Positions 39,710-50,702 of a stretch of DNA of 64,000 bases are shown piece by piece; the first letter of the stretch is position 1, and each line of letters opens with the position of its first letter. The notes under the pieces are model-generated. The model was not told where the DNA came from and ran no database searches. It saw nothing but the letters and a program-made list of their open reading frames with translations. Both the position numbers and the translations under genes were made by a program. Source of the stretch: Hyaloraphidium curvatum (taxonomy: Eukaryota; Monoblepharomycota; Hyaloraphidiomycetes; Hyaloraphidiales; Hyaloraphidiaceae); contig JAIVFI010000005.1 in NCBI GenBank assembly GCA_025558095.1, forward strand, positions 310,001 to 374,000, given 5' to 3'.

Positions 39710-41365
39710 ATGTCCGAGCGCAACAATACCCTGCTCTCGGACGACATTGCCGAGGTATGTAGACGGAAGCGGCTGTCGCCGTAGGGTCCGTCGCACCGGG
39801 ACACCGGTCTCGGCCTGCCGTGCCGCCTGGGCCGTTTCGAGCATTCGGTGACCCTGCTTTGTCTTCAGCAAAACATTGAAATCTGGAAGATCAAACGCCT
39901 GATCAAGAGCCTGGAAGCAGCTCGCGGAAATGGAACCAGCATGATCAGTCTCATCATCCCGCCCCGAGGTTCGCGCTTTGGGCGACCAGAGTCGCTCCCA
40001 AGCCTGACGCCCGGTCGCTTTGTGCAGATCAGATTTCTCGGGTCGCGAAGATGCTTGCGGACGAGTACGGCACTGCTTCCAACATCAAGTCGCGGGTGAA
40101 CCGGCTGTCCGTGCTGTCGGCAATCACGTCGACGCAGCAGCGTTTGAAGCTCTACAACCGCGTGCCCAACAACGGTCTAGTCATGTATGTGCCTTGCCGG
40201 ACGGTGTGCGTGCCTGCACCGCTCATCCTTTGTCCAGTTACTGCGGGACCATCGTGACTGACGAAGGCAAGGAGAAGAAGGTCAACATCGACTTTGAGCC
40301 CTTCAAGCCCATCAACACGTCGCTGTACCTCTGCGATAACAAGTTCCACACGGAAGCCCTCGCGGAACTTTTAGAATCGGACTCCAAGTTTGGTTTCATC
40401 ATCATGGACGGTAACGGCACGCTCTTTGGGACTCTCACGGGCAACACGAGGGAGATTATCCACAAGCTGCAGGTTGGCATCGCGCTGCGGTTGCTGCTGG
40501 CCCCGCTCACGGCGTGATGGGTTGCAGGTCGACCTGCCGAAAAAGCACGGGCGTGGTGGTCAATCGGCGCTTCGTTTCGCACGTCTGCGTGAAGAAAAGC
40601 GGCACAACTACGTCCGCAAGGTTGCGGAATTGGCCGTGCAGTTCTACATCACGAACGACCGGGTCGGTGCGCCCGTGGAAGGCTGCGTGGTCCGCTCCTG
40701 ACCTTTCACCCTCGCAGGTCAACGTCGTGGGCCTTATCCTCGCTGGTTCCGCGGACTTCAAGACCGAGCTGTCGCAGTCGGACATGTTTGACCAGCGCCT
40801 GCAGGCCAAGATCATCAAGGTCGTGGACGTGTCCTACGGCGGGGAGAACGGGTTCAACCAGGCGATCGAGCTGTCGCAAGAGGTGCTGGCGAACGTAAAG
40901 TTCATCCAGGAGAAGAAGCTCATCCAGCGCTACTTCGACGAAATCTCCCTGGACACGGGGAAGTACTGCTTCGGCGTCGATGACACCCTGAGGGCACTGG
41001 ACATGGGCGCGGTGGAAACGCTGATCGTGTGGGAGAACCTGGAGATCAACCGAATTGTCCTGAAGAATCCTTCGAACGACACGACGAAGACGCTCCACCT
41101 GAGCAAGGAGCAGGAAAAGAACCGGGAGCTGTTTGTCGAGGACGGCGTGGAGCTGGAGGTGGTCGAGAAGCAGCAGCTCCTCGAGTGGTTCTCGGAGCAC
41201 TACAAGGAGTTTGGTGCCACCCTGGAGTTTGTCACGGACAAAAGTGGCCTTGGCGCGCAGTTCGTCAAGGGTTTCGGAGGCATCGGGGGCCTCTTGCGGT
41301 ACAAGGTGGACTTCCAGCACTTCCAGGCGGACGAGGATGAGTTCCTCAGTGACTCGGACATTTGA
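39710..41365 (+). CDS. eRF1 (SUP45): Eukaryotic release factor 1
   Basis: Six exons; introns at 39755-39868, 39969-40027, 40185-40237, 40473-40527 and 40663-40716. The stop-codon reading domain has [12 protein letters not shown] (NIKS) and YLCDNKF (YxCxxxF). The middle domain has [16 protein letters not shown], with the GGQ motif that triggers peptide release. The C-terminal domain ([18 protein letters not shown]) binds eRF3 and ends DEFLSDSDI. All diagnostic residues for an omnipotent release factor are kept, so standard stop-codon use is expected. The other genes fit this, as they end in TAA, TAG and TGA. Confidence 0.97.
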
Positions 41366-41504
41366 GAATCGCGCCGAATGTAATACCCTTTGTCTTGGTA
41401 GAGCGCGGACATGTGTCCCGTAATTGAAGGACAGGATATTGATTCAAAAAGTGATTCAAAAGGCCTTCCGGGGGCCCCCAAAAGCATACATCTCGGATCG
41501 GGCA

Positions 41505-43129
41505 TCACGCCATCGCCTGCCCTGCTTCCACGGGCTCATCCCCGCCGACATCATTATCGTTCTCATAAAACTCCCGCTCGTCCACGGTAACCACTTCCTT
41601 CTCCCTTCGCGCAGGATCCAGAAAGTCGTCCCGCTGCCGCTCGTCCGGCCGCGAATCTTCAACGTAGTCCACCCACTGTCCCGTCTCCATGAACCGCACA
41701 GAATCCGGCGGAATCTCCTGCATTTGCACCGAAGGAGCCCCGTTCAGGAAGCGCAGGTACTCGGCGCACTGCTGCCGGATCGAGTCCAGGTAGTGCCGCG
41801 TGTTCACGTTCTCGTGGTTCGGGTCCACGATCCGCGGGTGCAGCGAATAGTCCGGGCCAAAATGTTCGTTGTAGTCCGTCACGGGCAGCTTGTCCGGCAC
41901 GGGCGTGTTTGTGAGGATCGACGCCTCGTAGGTCCAACACCGGGCCACGTTCCGGATCGTGTAGCCACCCCCGCCCATGACCAGCATAGGCACGCGATAG
42001 CTCTTCATAAATTTGACGCACTCCCCATGGCCTCGGATGCTCAGGTTGAAGCAGCCGAGCCGGTCCGACGCCAACGAGTCCGCGCCGCACTGCAGCACGA
42101 TCACCGACGGGCGGAAGCTCTCCATCACGTTCGACATGACGTGCTTGAAGATGTAGGTGTACGACTGATCGTCGATGTACTCCTGCAGCGGCACGTTGAG
42201 CGAGTAGTACTTGCCCTGCTTGACCCCGACCTCGTCGATGGAGCCCGTGCCGGGGAAGAAAAGCCCGTCGTACTTGTGGAACGACACCGTCATGACGCGC
42301 GGGTTGGCGTAGAACGCCTCTTGCACGCCGTCTCCGTGGTGCACGTCAATGTCGATGTAGAGCACTCGAGGGAACGTTCTGCCGGGACCAAGGTGAGCTG
42401 CTGCCCTTGTCCCGTCCGTAACGCGTCGGTAACCCACCTCAGGAGCTGCAGGATGGCGACGACAATGTCGTTGACGTAGCAAAATCCGCTGGCCTCCCAT
42501 TTCTTGGCGTGGTGGAGCCCGCCCGAGTAGTTGATGGCAATGTCGGTGTACCCCGACATGAGCTTCCGCGCGGCTTCGACGCTCGCTCCCGTGTACAGGC
42601 GGCAAAAATCGTACATGCCCTCGAACACGGGGCAGTCGTCTACGCCGAGGTTGAAGCGCGACATGTACTTTTGGAACGTCTCCATGTTGTCCGGCTTTAT
42701 CCTGCGCACTAGAGGTCAGCGCGGGCCCCGACGCGTCCCACGCGGTCCGGCCCACATTTTGAGGAATTCTATGTAGTCCTCCGAGTGGAAATCCGTGATC
42801 TCCTCGTCCGAGGCGCGGCGCGGGCAGTAGACCTCCATCTTCTTGTGCAGGCCGTAGCCCAGCACGAGCTGGTGCGTCAGGGCCAGACGCGGCGGCTTCA
42901 TCGGGTGGCCTTCGCCAAAGTGGAAGTTTGCCACGACCGGGTTGTAGTAGTACGAGATCCGGTCCTTCGAGTGCGCGCCCACGAGGCCGGCGAAATCGTC
43001 CGACAGTGGCGGCAGGTCGGTCACGCGGCTCGGGGAGGGCCGGCCCATGCCCGACGCGCTCGTCACGTGTGCCGTGCTGCCGCCGCCGGCCGCAACGTCG
43101 TAGAGCACCACCGGTGCGCGCGACGACAT
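41505..43129 (-). CDS. HDAC: Class I histone deacetylase (RPD3/HDAC1-3 type)
   Basis: Three exons with introns at 42702-42755 and 42379-42437. The start is [17 protein letters not shown]. The catalytic domain shows [39 protein letters not shown] (His pair), [18 protein letters not shown] (metal-binding Asp and His), [14 protein letters not shown] and the catalytic Tyr in [16 protein letters not shown]. The C-terminal tail is acidic. Class I enzymes remove acetyl groups from histone tails in nuclear co-repressor complexes. An N-terminal insert ([20 protein letters not shown]) before the conserved YYYN block is longer than usual. It is divergent from JMJD4. Confidence 0.95.
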
Positions 43130-43264
43130 TTTGACAGGTTTGTTGATCGCGGCTGGATCGCGGACGGGAGGCGGCTGGGCCGCAGGGCAGCCCACCATCT
43201 CGAACTTTCGAGTCGTTTCGAGATCGTATCGCTCGTATGCGACCTGCAGAGCGTGCCGAATCCA

Positions 43265-44656
43265 ATGAATGCTCTGGAGAAGCTGGCGGAGGTGCTCGAG
43301 GAAGATGGCTTCCACCCCATATCCGGGGAGGACGCTTCACAAGTCACTTTTCGGGCCTCGCTTGCCTACATCAGGAGCCTTACCCCCGTGGTCTTTCGCG
43401 GCCTGTGCTCGGACTGGCCCGCTCTGCAGCGACCGGAATGGCGCTCGCTCCGCGGCCTCGCCTCGCTGTACAGGGGAGCAGTGCCGATCGTTTCATCGCG
43501 AGCCGGCGAAGGATACGGCAACGAGACCCGGACGCAGTTGGACGCTCACGAATGGGCTTCAAGGGTCGAGAGCGACCCCGAGGACACCTCGTACCTCAAG
43601 GATTTCCATCCTTTGCTCCATAACCCGTGCGACGACTCGTACACCGTTCCTGCGATCTTTGCGGACGACTACCTGAATGCATTTAACGATGCGAGGACCT
43701 TGGAGCAATCTCGCGGCGTCGTTGACGACTACCGGTTCGTCTACGCTTCGAATGCCGGCGGACGGACCCCGCTCCACGTTGATGTTTTGAAGTCCCATTC
43801 TTGGAGCGCGAACGTGGAGGGTTGGAAGCTGTGGCTGTTCTTTGACGACGAAGCCATCCGTCCGTTCTGCAGTGCGAACGGCGACTTGATGGTATCCGAC
43901 GGCGCGACCGACAGGCAACGGTGCGCGATCAACGACGCCATCGCTGGTCTTGCCATCGATCCCAATCTGCGATTCGAGCACCGAACCCGCGATGCCAAGC
44001 ATTTGCACACCGCGTACTGCATTCAGGGACCGAAGGACATAGTATTTGTGCCCTCTGGCTTGCACCACCAAGTTGTCAACCTCTCGTCCCCAACCATCTC
44101 GATCAACACCAACTGGTTCGGCGGAATGGCGCTCGGCAGAGTGTGGGACTTTCTGAATAGCGAGCTTGCGGCGGTGAGGGCCGCGATCGCCGACGTCGGC
44201 CTCGAGGGTCAGGATTTCGAAGATCATTGCCAGTTGCTGCTAAAAGCTCAGACGGGTTTCGACTACGACGATTTTGGCGCGCTGCTTCTATGCAATGCGC
44301 GTCGTCTGCTCTCCTCAAACCGACGGAGTCCAGGTCTTGTGAGCGGCAATATCGACCAGCCACTGTCGAGCTTGCCGCCTTCGGATCCTCACGTCGCACC
44401 TCTTGTTCGGCATCCGGAGGAGATCGAGGACGAGAGCAAGGCTCAACTGGTTGCGGTGATCGAAGCATTTCTCCAGGACCCTTACATGCAGTTCCACGCA
44501 GCAGGTGATCGGGGGCGTGAAGCCTCGCGCGGGCCCTCTAAGCCTCCAAGAGAGACCGAGGAGATGTTGCTGGAGAAGCTGGCTCGTTTGCATGCCATGT
44601 ATGGCTACCCGCCTTTGGACCGTTGGCGGGTTGAAGATCTGGCGGGGTTTGTCTGA
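43265..44656 (+). CDS. JMJD4: JmjC-domain hydroxylase, JMJD4-like
   Basis: A single exon of 463 codons. The cupin core holds the iron-binding motif in [20 protein letters not shown] (HxD) and the distal His in [16 protein letters not shown]. Next to the distal His is [12 protein letters not shown], typical of JMJD4. The N-terminal region [15 protein letters not shown] is shared with other JmjC hydroxylases. Human JMJD4 is a 2-oxoglutarate and Fe(II) oxygenase that hydroxylates the NIKS lysine of eRF1. The eRF1 gene lies only 1.9 kb away in this window. The C-terminal 130 residues, after the domain, are less conserved and partly disordered. Confidence 0.85.
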   Translation: MNALEKLAEVLEEDGFHPISGEDASQVTFRASLAYIRSLTPVVFRGLCSDWPALQRPEWRSLRGLASLYRGAVPIVSSRAGEGYGNETRTQLDAHEWASRVESDPEDTSYLKDFHPLLHNPCDDSYTVPAIFADDYLNAFNDARTLEQSRGVVDDYRFVYASNAGGRTPLHVDVLKSHSWSANVEGWKLWLFFDDEAIRPFCSANGDLMVSDGATDRQRCAINDAIAGLAIDPNLRFEHRTRDAKHLHTAYCIQGPKDIVFVPSGLHHQVVNLSSPTISINTNWFGGMALGRVWDFLNSELAAVRAAIADVGLEGQDFEDHCQLLLKAQTGFDYDDFGALLLCNARRLLSSNRRSPGLVSGNIDQPLSSLPPSDPHVAPLVRHPEEIEDESKAQLVAVIEAFLQDPYMQFHAAGDRGREASRGPSKPPRETEEMLLEKLARLHAMYGYPPLDRWRVEDLAGFV

Positions 44657-45213
44657 AGCAGGTCCTCCCTTCGCTTGGTGGAAATCACGGTGTCAACCTT
44701 AAAACATGAGCTCCTGTGACTCTCAAAGGGGTTCAGGCCGGAAGAACGACGGATCGCCTCAGGGGAGCGCCGGAAGAACAGACGCGGATGATCGGCTTCT
44801 CGGCACGTTTGCCGCCGCCCCCTTTACAAAACTGTTTCTGCGCTCGGCCCTCCGCGTCCAGCTGCACCTGTCCTCCGCACGTCGCCGTGCATTTTCCACG
44901 ATGGCCGAGAGCGCGCTGTAAGTCTCGCGGCGGCGGGAGAGGCGGAGTGGGCGATGCGGGATACGCGGCCCAACCACAGCCGAACCCAACCGGTTGGGAG
45001 GGTCACGATTGGGCGCGTCGGCGAGGCAATCTCGCGCGCGCTGCAACACATCCCGGACGGAATGGCTCGGAGCGCGCGGGAGGGGCGTCTTTCGCCGGCA
45101 TTGCCAAAGTTCCGACCACGAGCCGGCGGCGTGTCCAACGGGGGTTCGGCGCTGACGATGCATCGCTTTTCCGGCTGGCTTGGGATTCCTTTTTGAAGGG
45201 ACCGAGCTAAGCT
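44657..45213. promoter_or_regulatory. Intergenic region upstream of 6-phosphogluconate dehydrogenase
   Basis: A 557-bp gap between two genes on the same strand. It must hold the end of the JMJD4 transcript and the 6-phosphogluconate dehydrogenase promoter. Short open frames cross it but none has a recognisable product. I see no repeat or clear core promoter element. Confidence 0.4.
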
Positions 45214-47143
45214 GATGGCCTCTCACCTCTCGACCGACGGCAGTGCCGACATTGGCCTGATTGGCCTCGCGGTCATGGTGGGTGCCTCCGCTTCTGCCTC
45301 CCGCGCCCCACCCTGACTTGGCAATGTAATGCAGGGCCAGAACCTGATTCTGAACATGAACGACCACGGATTCGTCGTCTGCGCGTACAACCGCACGACC
45401 TCCAAGGTCGACGAGTTCCTGGCCAACGAGGCGAAGGGTGCGTCGCTCGCCGTCGCGCGGACACGCGAACTGAACGATCCACACGATAACAGGCACCAAG
45501 ATCATCGGCGCCCACTCGGTCGAGGAGCTCTGCCGCAAGCTGAAGAAACCCCGGAAGGTCATGCTCCTCGTCAAGGCCGGCAGCGCCGTGGACGACTTCA
45601 TGGCGCAGCTGTTCCCCTACCTCGAGAAGGGCGACATCATCATCGACGGCGGCAACTCGCACTACCCCGACTCGGTGCGCCGGACGAAGGAGTGCGAGGC
45701 GAAGGGGCTGCTCTTTGTCGGCACCGGTGTGTCGGGTGGCGAGGAGGGTGCGCGCTACGGACCCAGCTTGATGCCCGGCGGTAGCCCCGCTGCCTGGTAC
45801 GTGGCGGCGGCGCCGTTCGTTTGTGCACACCGCTGATTTGCGCGCTCCAGGCCCCACATCAAGGACATCTTCCAGGCCGTGGCGGCCAAGACCTCCGACG
45901 GCGAGCCGTGCTGTGACTGGGTCGGCGCTTCCGGTGCGGGCCACTACGTCAAGATGGTGCACAACGGCATCGAGTACGGCGACATGCAGATCATTGCCGA
46001 GGCGTACCAGATCATGAAGGACGTGCTGGGGATGAGCACGGACGAGATGGCGGACACGTTTGCCGAGTGGAACAAGGGCGAGCTGGATTCTTTCCTGATC
46101 CAGATCACTGAGGAGATTCTGAGGTTCGTTGCGGCCCGGCGCATCTGGTTCCGACCGCTCATGAGCCCCGATCAGGTACAAGGAGCCGGGCTCCTCGGTC
46201 GCCCGCGTGGAGGAGATCCGCGACACTGCCGGCCAGAAGGGCACGGGCAAGTGGACCGCGATCGACGCCCTCGACTACGGCATCCCCGTCACGCTCATCG
46301 GCGAGGCCGTGTTTGCGCGCTGCCTGTCGTCGCTCAAGGAGGAGCGCGTCAAGGCGAGCGGCTACTTCAAGGGCCCCGCGAAGGACACGAGCTTCGTGGG
46401 CGACAAGAAGGCCTTCCTGCACGACCTCGCCCAGGCCGTGTACGCCGCCAAGATCATCTCGTACGCCCAGGGCTTCATGCTCTTCCGCGAGGCGTCCCAG
46501 GTCAACAAGTGGGACCTGAACATGGGCGGCATCGCGCTCATGTGGCGCGGCGGCTGCATCATCCGCAGGTGGGCGCTGCTGCTGTGTGCGCGTTGGGCTG
46601 CGATTCACGGGCGACGGAACGCAGTGTCTTCCTGAAGGACATCCACAGCGCCTACACCAAGAATCCCAAGCTCGAGAACCTCCTCTTCGACCCCTTCTTC
46701 ACCGCCGCCATGGAGCGCTGCTCGCCTTCGTTCCGCAAGGTCGTCGCGCAGGCCACGCTCGCCGGCATCCCGGTCCCGGCCATGGGGACCGCCATGTCGT
46801 TCTTCGACGGCTACCGCAGCGCCCGCCTGCCCGCCAACCTCCTCCAGGCCCAAAGAGATTATTTCGGGGCGCACACGTACCAGATTGAAGCCGTGAGTGA
46901 AGAATCCGGCGTTTTGTGTGCTGGAGGGGGTGGAGGAGCGGGGGGAGGGGGGACGGGTGGCTTTTCGCTGTTTCTGAGACGCTGACCCTCTCTCCGCCCT
47001 CCAGGACGGTCCCAAGGGCCCCTTCGTCCACACGAACTGGACTGGCAAGGTATGTTGGACGTTTTTCTGTTGTCTAGGGCGTTTTCGCTGACTGCCGGCG
47101 ATTCCAGGGCGGTCGGGTGGTGGCGTCGACCTACCAGGCCTGA
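45214..47143 (+). CDS. gnd: 6-phosphogluconate dehydrogenase (decarboxylating)
   Basis: Eight exons, introns at 45278-45334, 45438-45492, 45797-45850, 46124-46175, 46569-46624, 46893-47004 and 47050-47107. The last exon is only 36 nt. The NADP-binding start is IGLIGLAVMGQNLILNMNDH. Then come DIIIDGGNSHYPDS, FVGTGVSGGEEGAR, the catalytic block GASGAGHYVKMVHNGIEYGD, and WDLNMGGIALMWRGGCIIR. The C-terminus reads FVHTNWTGKGGRVVASTYQA. The enzyme converts 6-phosphogluconate to ribulose-5-phosphate and makes NADPH in the cytosolic pentose phosphate pathway. It is the most intron-dense metabolic gene here. Confidence 0.96.
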
Positions 47144-47326
47144 GACGAGCCCGCCAAGGCCGATCGGCGAATGGGACGAATCTGCCGGTCTTCTTGATGG
47201 AATCTGGTCGAAAATGGATATTAGAATTCAACGTCCAGTGCTGGCCTGGGACGCTTGGGTTGTTGACGCGGCGGTTTGTCGCAGGGCTCCCGGCAAGCTC
47301 CGAAAAGCGAGAGCCCTCCACCGACA

Positions 47327-48934
47327 ATGCTGGGCTCCGCGCCGCGGACAGTGTGGCGGCTCGGACCCGCGCTGCCTGCGGGCGAGCTGGTGGCGGCGCT
47401 GCGGGCGCGGGCGGCAGCGGGGGCCGTGCCGGGGCTCCGCGGCGCCACGCGCCACGCGTCGAGCCGCGCGCCGGGCACGCGCATCTCCGACGACTTCGAC
47501 GGCCGCATCGTGTTCCTCGTCAAGCTGGCCGTGTTTGGCGGCGCCGCCGCCGTCGTGGCCGCGTACCTCACCGACTCGCGCGCCGCCGTGCACAAGTACT
47601 TTACCATGCCGGTCGTGCACCGCCTGGTCGACCCCGAGGACGCGCACAGGTGGTCGATCGAGGCCGCGAAGATCGGCCTGGCGCCCAGGGAGCGCTCGGC
47701 GGTGGACAGCCCGGAGCTGGTCGTCGAGGTGGGCTACACCAGTTACCGGCACCGGATTGCCATTCATTCCTCCCCCCTCGCCGCCGATTCCCGCCTCCCT
47801 GCCGCGATTCCAGCTCTGGGGCAAGACCTTCGCCAACCCCTTGGGCCTGGCCGCCGGCTACGACAAGAACGCCGAGGCCGTGGACGCGCTCCTCGACATG
47901 GGCTTCGGCTTCGTCGAGGTCGGCTCCGTCACGCCCCGGCCGCAGCCCGGGAACCCCCGCCCGCGGCTGTTCCGGCTGCACGCCGACTACGCCGCCATCA
48001 ACCGCTACGGCCTCAACTCGCAGGGCGCGGACGAGGTCGCGCAGCGCCTCGTGAAGCGCGCGGCGCGGTGGGCCGAGGGCGCGCGGCGGAGGCTGGGCTA
48101 CGAGGGTGTGCGGACGCCCGCCGAGGCGGGGCTGCCCATGTCGCTGAGGGACGGGAAGCTGCTGGGCGTGAACCTGTCCAAGAACAAGGGCAGCCCGGAG
48201 GAGAGCAACGCGGACTACGTCGTCGGTGTCGAGAAGCTGGGGCCGCTGGCGGATTACCTGGTCGTCAACGTCAGCTGCCCGAATCAGACGGGGATCACGT
48301 CACTGCAGCGCAAGGGCGTGCTCGAGGGCGTGATGCGCGACGTGGGTTTTGAAGCCGATCGCCACGCTGTTCAGCCGCTGATCCGCCGCTTCCAGGTCTG
48401 CGAGGCGCGCGATCGCCTGCCCAACCGTCCGCCGATCCTGGTCAAGATCGGGCCCGACAACTCGGACGAGGAACTGGCGGACATTGCCGCCGCCGTCCTG
48501 ACCTCCGGCGTAGACGGCGCCATCATCTCCAACACCACCAACCAGCGGCCCGATACCCTCAAGAGCGGTGTGTGAAGTGCCCCCCGATTCTGTCGCCTTT
48601 GTGGCCTGATCCGTTTGTTCCAGACGCCCGCCGCACCTTTGAAACCGGCGGCCTGTCCGGCCCGCCCCTGAAACCCCTCGCCCTCCGCACCCTCCGCAAC
48701 TTCTACCGCCTCACCCGGGGCGCCGTCCCCATCATCGGCTGCGGAGGCATCTCCACCGCCGGCGACGCCCTCGAGTACGCGCGCTCGGGGGCTTCGCTGG
48801 TGCAGCTCTACACGGGGATGAGCTACGGCGGGCCGGGGGTGGTCTATGACATCAAGACAGGGGTTAAAGAGGAGCTCGCGCGGCTGGGGCAGAAATGGAC
48901 CGACATCGTCGGCGAGGACGTGCGGTTCGACTGA
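47327..48934 (+). CDS. DHODH (URA1/URA9-like): Dihydroorotate dehydrogenase, class 2 (mitochondrial)
   Basis: Four exons with introns at 47729-47813, 48342-48395 (in frame, chosen because it restores the alignment) and 48568-48623. The N-terminus is basic and Ala-rich, like a mitochondrial presequence. A membrane segment follows (IVFLVKLAVFGGAAAVVAAYL, broken after a few residues by charged residues). FMN-domain blocks are LWGKTFANPLGLAAGYDKNA, FVEVGSVTPRPQPGNPRPR, NRYGLNSQGAD, the catalytic Ser in VVNVSCPNQTG, PPILVKIGPD, ISNTTNQRP and VPIIGCGGISTAGDALE. Class 2 enzymes pass electrons to quinone in the inner membrane during pyrimidine synthesis. Many Dikarya have the same type. Confidence 0.95.
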
Positions 48935-48994
48935 ATAGACTCGATCCGATGGAGGAGGCGGCGCGAGAGTGGCTGTGACGCGTGTCCCCAAACA

Positions 48995-49795
48995 ATGACG
49001 GCCGCCGGTGACGACGATTCCATGCCCTTCTCGGAGGCCGGCGACCCGTTGAATCCGGCCATCGTCTTTCTCCATGCCGGGCCTCTGTCGCGGCGGATGT
49101 GGGAGCCGCAGCTGGCCCTCTTGTCGAGCTCATTCCACTGCTTCGCTCCTGACTTGCCCGACCATGGAAGCAACGCCCGAACGCGATTCTCCCTCGAACT
49201 GGCGGCCGATCAGGTGTCTGCACTCGTGCGGAAGCGCGCATCGGCCCGCGGACCCCCGGCACTGGTGGGATTGTCGCTCGGGGGCGCGTTAGTGCTTGAG
49301 CTCCTGCGCCGACATCCCAGGATCGCGTCGCGGGCGATGGTTTCGGGCACGACGGACGGTATCGGACCGTGGCTCGGCAGAATGGCGCTGGCTGCCGCCG
49401 GCGCGACGTCGTGGCTGTCGCCCGAGACCCAGGCGGGCCTGGCGCTGTGGCAGGTGCCCGTCCGGCCCAGGTTCCGGCACCTCGTGTTCGACGACCTCGT
49501 GCGGGGGTCGACTCCAGAGTACACGCGGGATACTTTGCGCGAGCTGATGAGCATGCGCATGCCCGATCGCGTGGAATGCCCGCTGCTGGTCACCGTCGGC
49601 TCGAAGGAGACGATCCCGGCGCGCAGGGCGGCGGCGCGGATCGTGCGTGCATATCCCGGTGCGAGGGGAGCCGTGGCGCCGGGCCTGAATCACCTGTGGA
49701 ACCTGGAGGAGCCCGAGCTTTTCGCCCGGGTCGTGGAGGCGTGGGTGGGCTGGGGCGAGGTACTCTCTGATCTCAAGCCGATCGCCGGCAGATGA
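48995..49795 (+). CDS. Alpha/beta hydrolase fold protein
   Basis: A single exon of 266 codons. The oxyanion strand is IVFLHAGPLSRRMWEPQ, the nucleophile elbow is LVGLSLGGALVLELL (Ser in GxS), and the acid region is LLVTVGSKETIPARR. The C-terminal His is in APGLNHLWNLEEPELF. This small, single-domain architecture matches bacterial-type esterases and haloalkane- or peroxidase-like hydrolases. In the acid position I see Glu (SKET), where Asp is usual. The substrate is unknown. It follows DHODH by 60 bp on the same strand and converges with the CinA-like gene. Confidence 0.75.
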   Translation: MTAAGDDDSMPFSEAGDPLNPAIVFLHAGPLSRRMWEPQLALLSSSFHCFAPDLPDHGSNARTRFSLELAADQVSALVRKRASARGPPALVGLSLGGALVLELLRRHPRIASRAMVSGTTDGIGPWLGRMALAAAGATSWLSPETQAGLALWQVPVRPRFRHLVFDDLVRGSTPEYTRDTLRELMSMRMPDRVECPLLVTVGSKETIPARRAAARIVRAYPGARGAVAPGLNHLWNLEEPELFARVVEAWVGWGEVLSDLKPIAGR

Positions 49796-49817
49796 TTGCT
49801 CTTCTGTCTAGCAACGC

Positions 49818-50464
49818 TTACAGCTCGAACTCTCCTCGACCGCAGATCTTGCGGTGGTACTTTTCGGCCCCTTCAATCGAGTAGTGGGCCGCCTGCTTGC
49901 GGACCTCGTTCCGGTCACCGTCGAACCTCTTGGTCTCCGTGTAGGTGTGCTTCCGCCCGTCCACGTCGAACGCCCAGCCAAAGCAGATCGTCCCCGGCTG
50001 CACGCCGCCGTCGCCTTTGCCCGGTCCGGCAACGCCCGTGTTGGAGATGCCGATGTTTGCGTGGGGGCTCATCAATCGCAGCGCACCCTCCACCATCGCT
50101 TTTGCCACGGGCTCTGGGCACAGCGGTTACGAGAGATCGGAAAACGACTGACGGAATGCGAACCGCTCGTAAGATTGTTGTCCCTGAGCACCTTCTCGTC
50201 AATCCCGAGGATCTTGACCTTCGATGTTTCGGAATAAGTCTGCCGAGCGACAGAGAGAAGCCGCAGCAGAGGCTCAGAAGAGCAAAGACATGCTGGAGCA
50301 GTCGTCGGTCCCACCGTCAAACCGCACTCGAGCCACGCTCCGCTGCCCGGCACATCCGACAGAATCGAAGCGGCCATGCCGGACGTCGCCGACTCCGCCG
50401 TAACGATGCGCAGTTCCTTCTTCTGGAGGTAATTCAGGTGCTTTTCCAGCTCGTCGCCTGACAT
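49818..50464 (-). CDS. CinA C-terminal-domain protein (nicotinamide nucleotide amidase-like)
   Basis: Three exons with introns at 50240-50314 and 50114-50163. The protein starts MSGDELEKHLNYLQKKELRI, then VTAESATSGMAASILSDVPG, LTTYSETSKVKILGI, and NLTSEPVAKAMVEGALR. It ends with IGISNTGVAGPGKGDGGVQP and GTICFGW. These are the conserved blocks of the CinA C-terminal domain (PncC). In bacteria this deamidates nicotinamide mononucleotide to nicotinic acid mononucleotide in pyridine nucleotide salvage. The typical order TAES, TYS, SGxAGP is preserved. Fungal members are stand-alone domains of about this size, and their role is less well tested. Confidence 0.85.
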
Positions 50465-50702
50465 GGCTCCAAAGAGAAGCGGGCGGTGTAAGCCGGCTGG
50501 TTGGGGGTTGAAGGAGATGTGCGATGACGTGGCTTGGTCCCGACCAATTCAGTTCATTTCAAGGACGAACAAGCTGGACAAGGCAATGATTGGTTCTATC
50601 GTGCGTAGTTCCGATGCAAAGAAGTATCCATCACTTCGGCCAAACCCCAACGCAGACCCCAAATGCCCATCCATCCAGCGGCTTTCCGAGGCCCTTCCGC
50701 AA

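Noticed and set aside
44759-45601. Minus-strand open frame across the 6-phosphogluconate dehydrogenase start
   Set aside because: It is antisense to well-supported exons and shows no domain.
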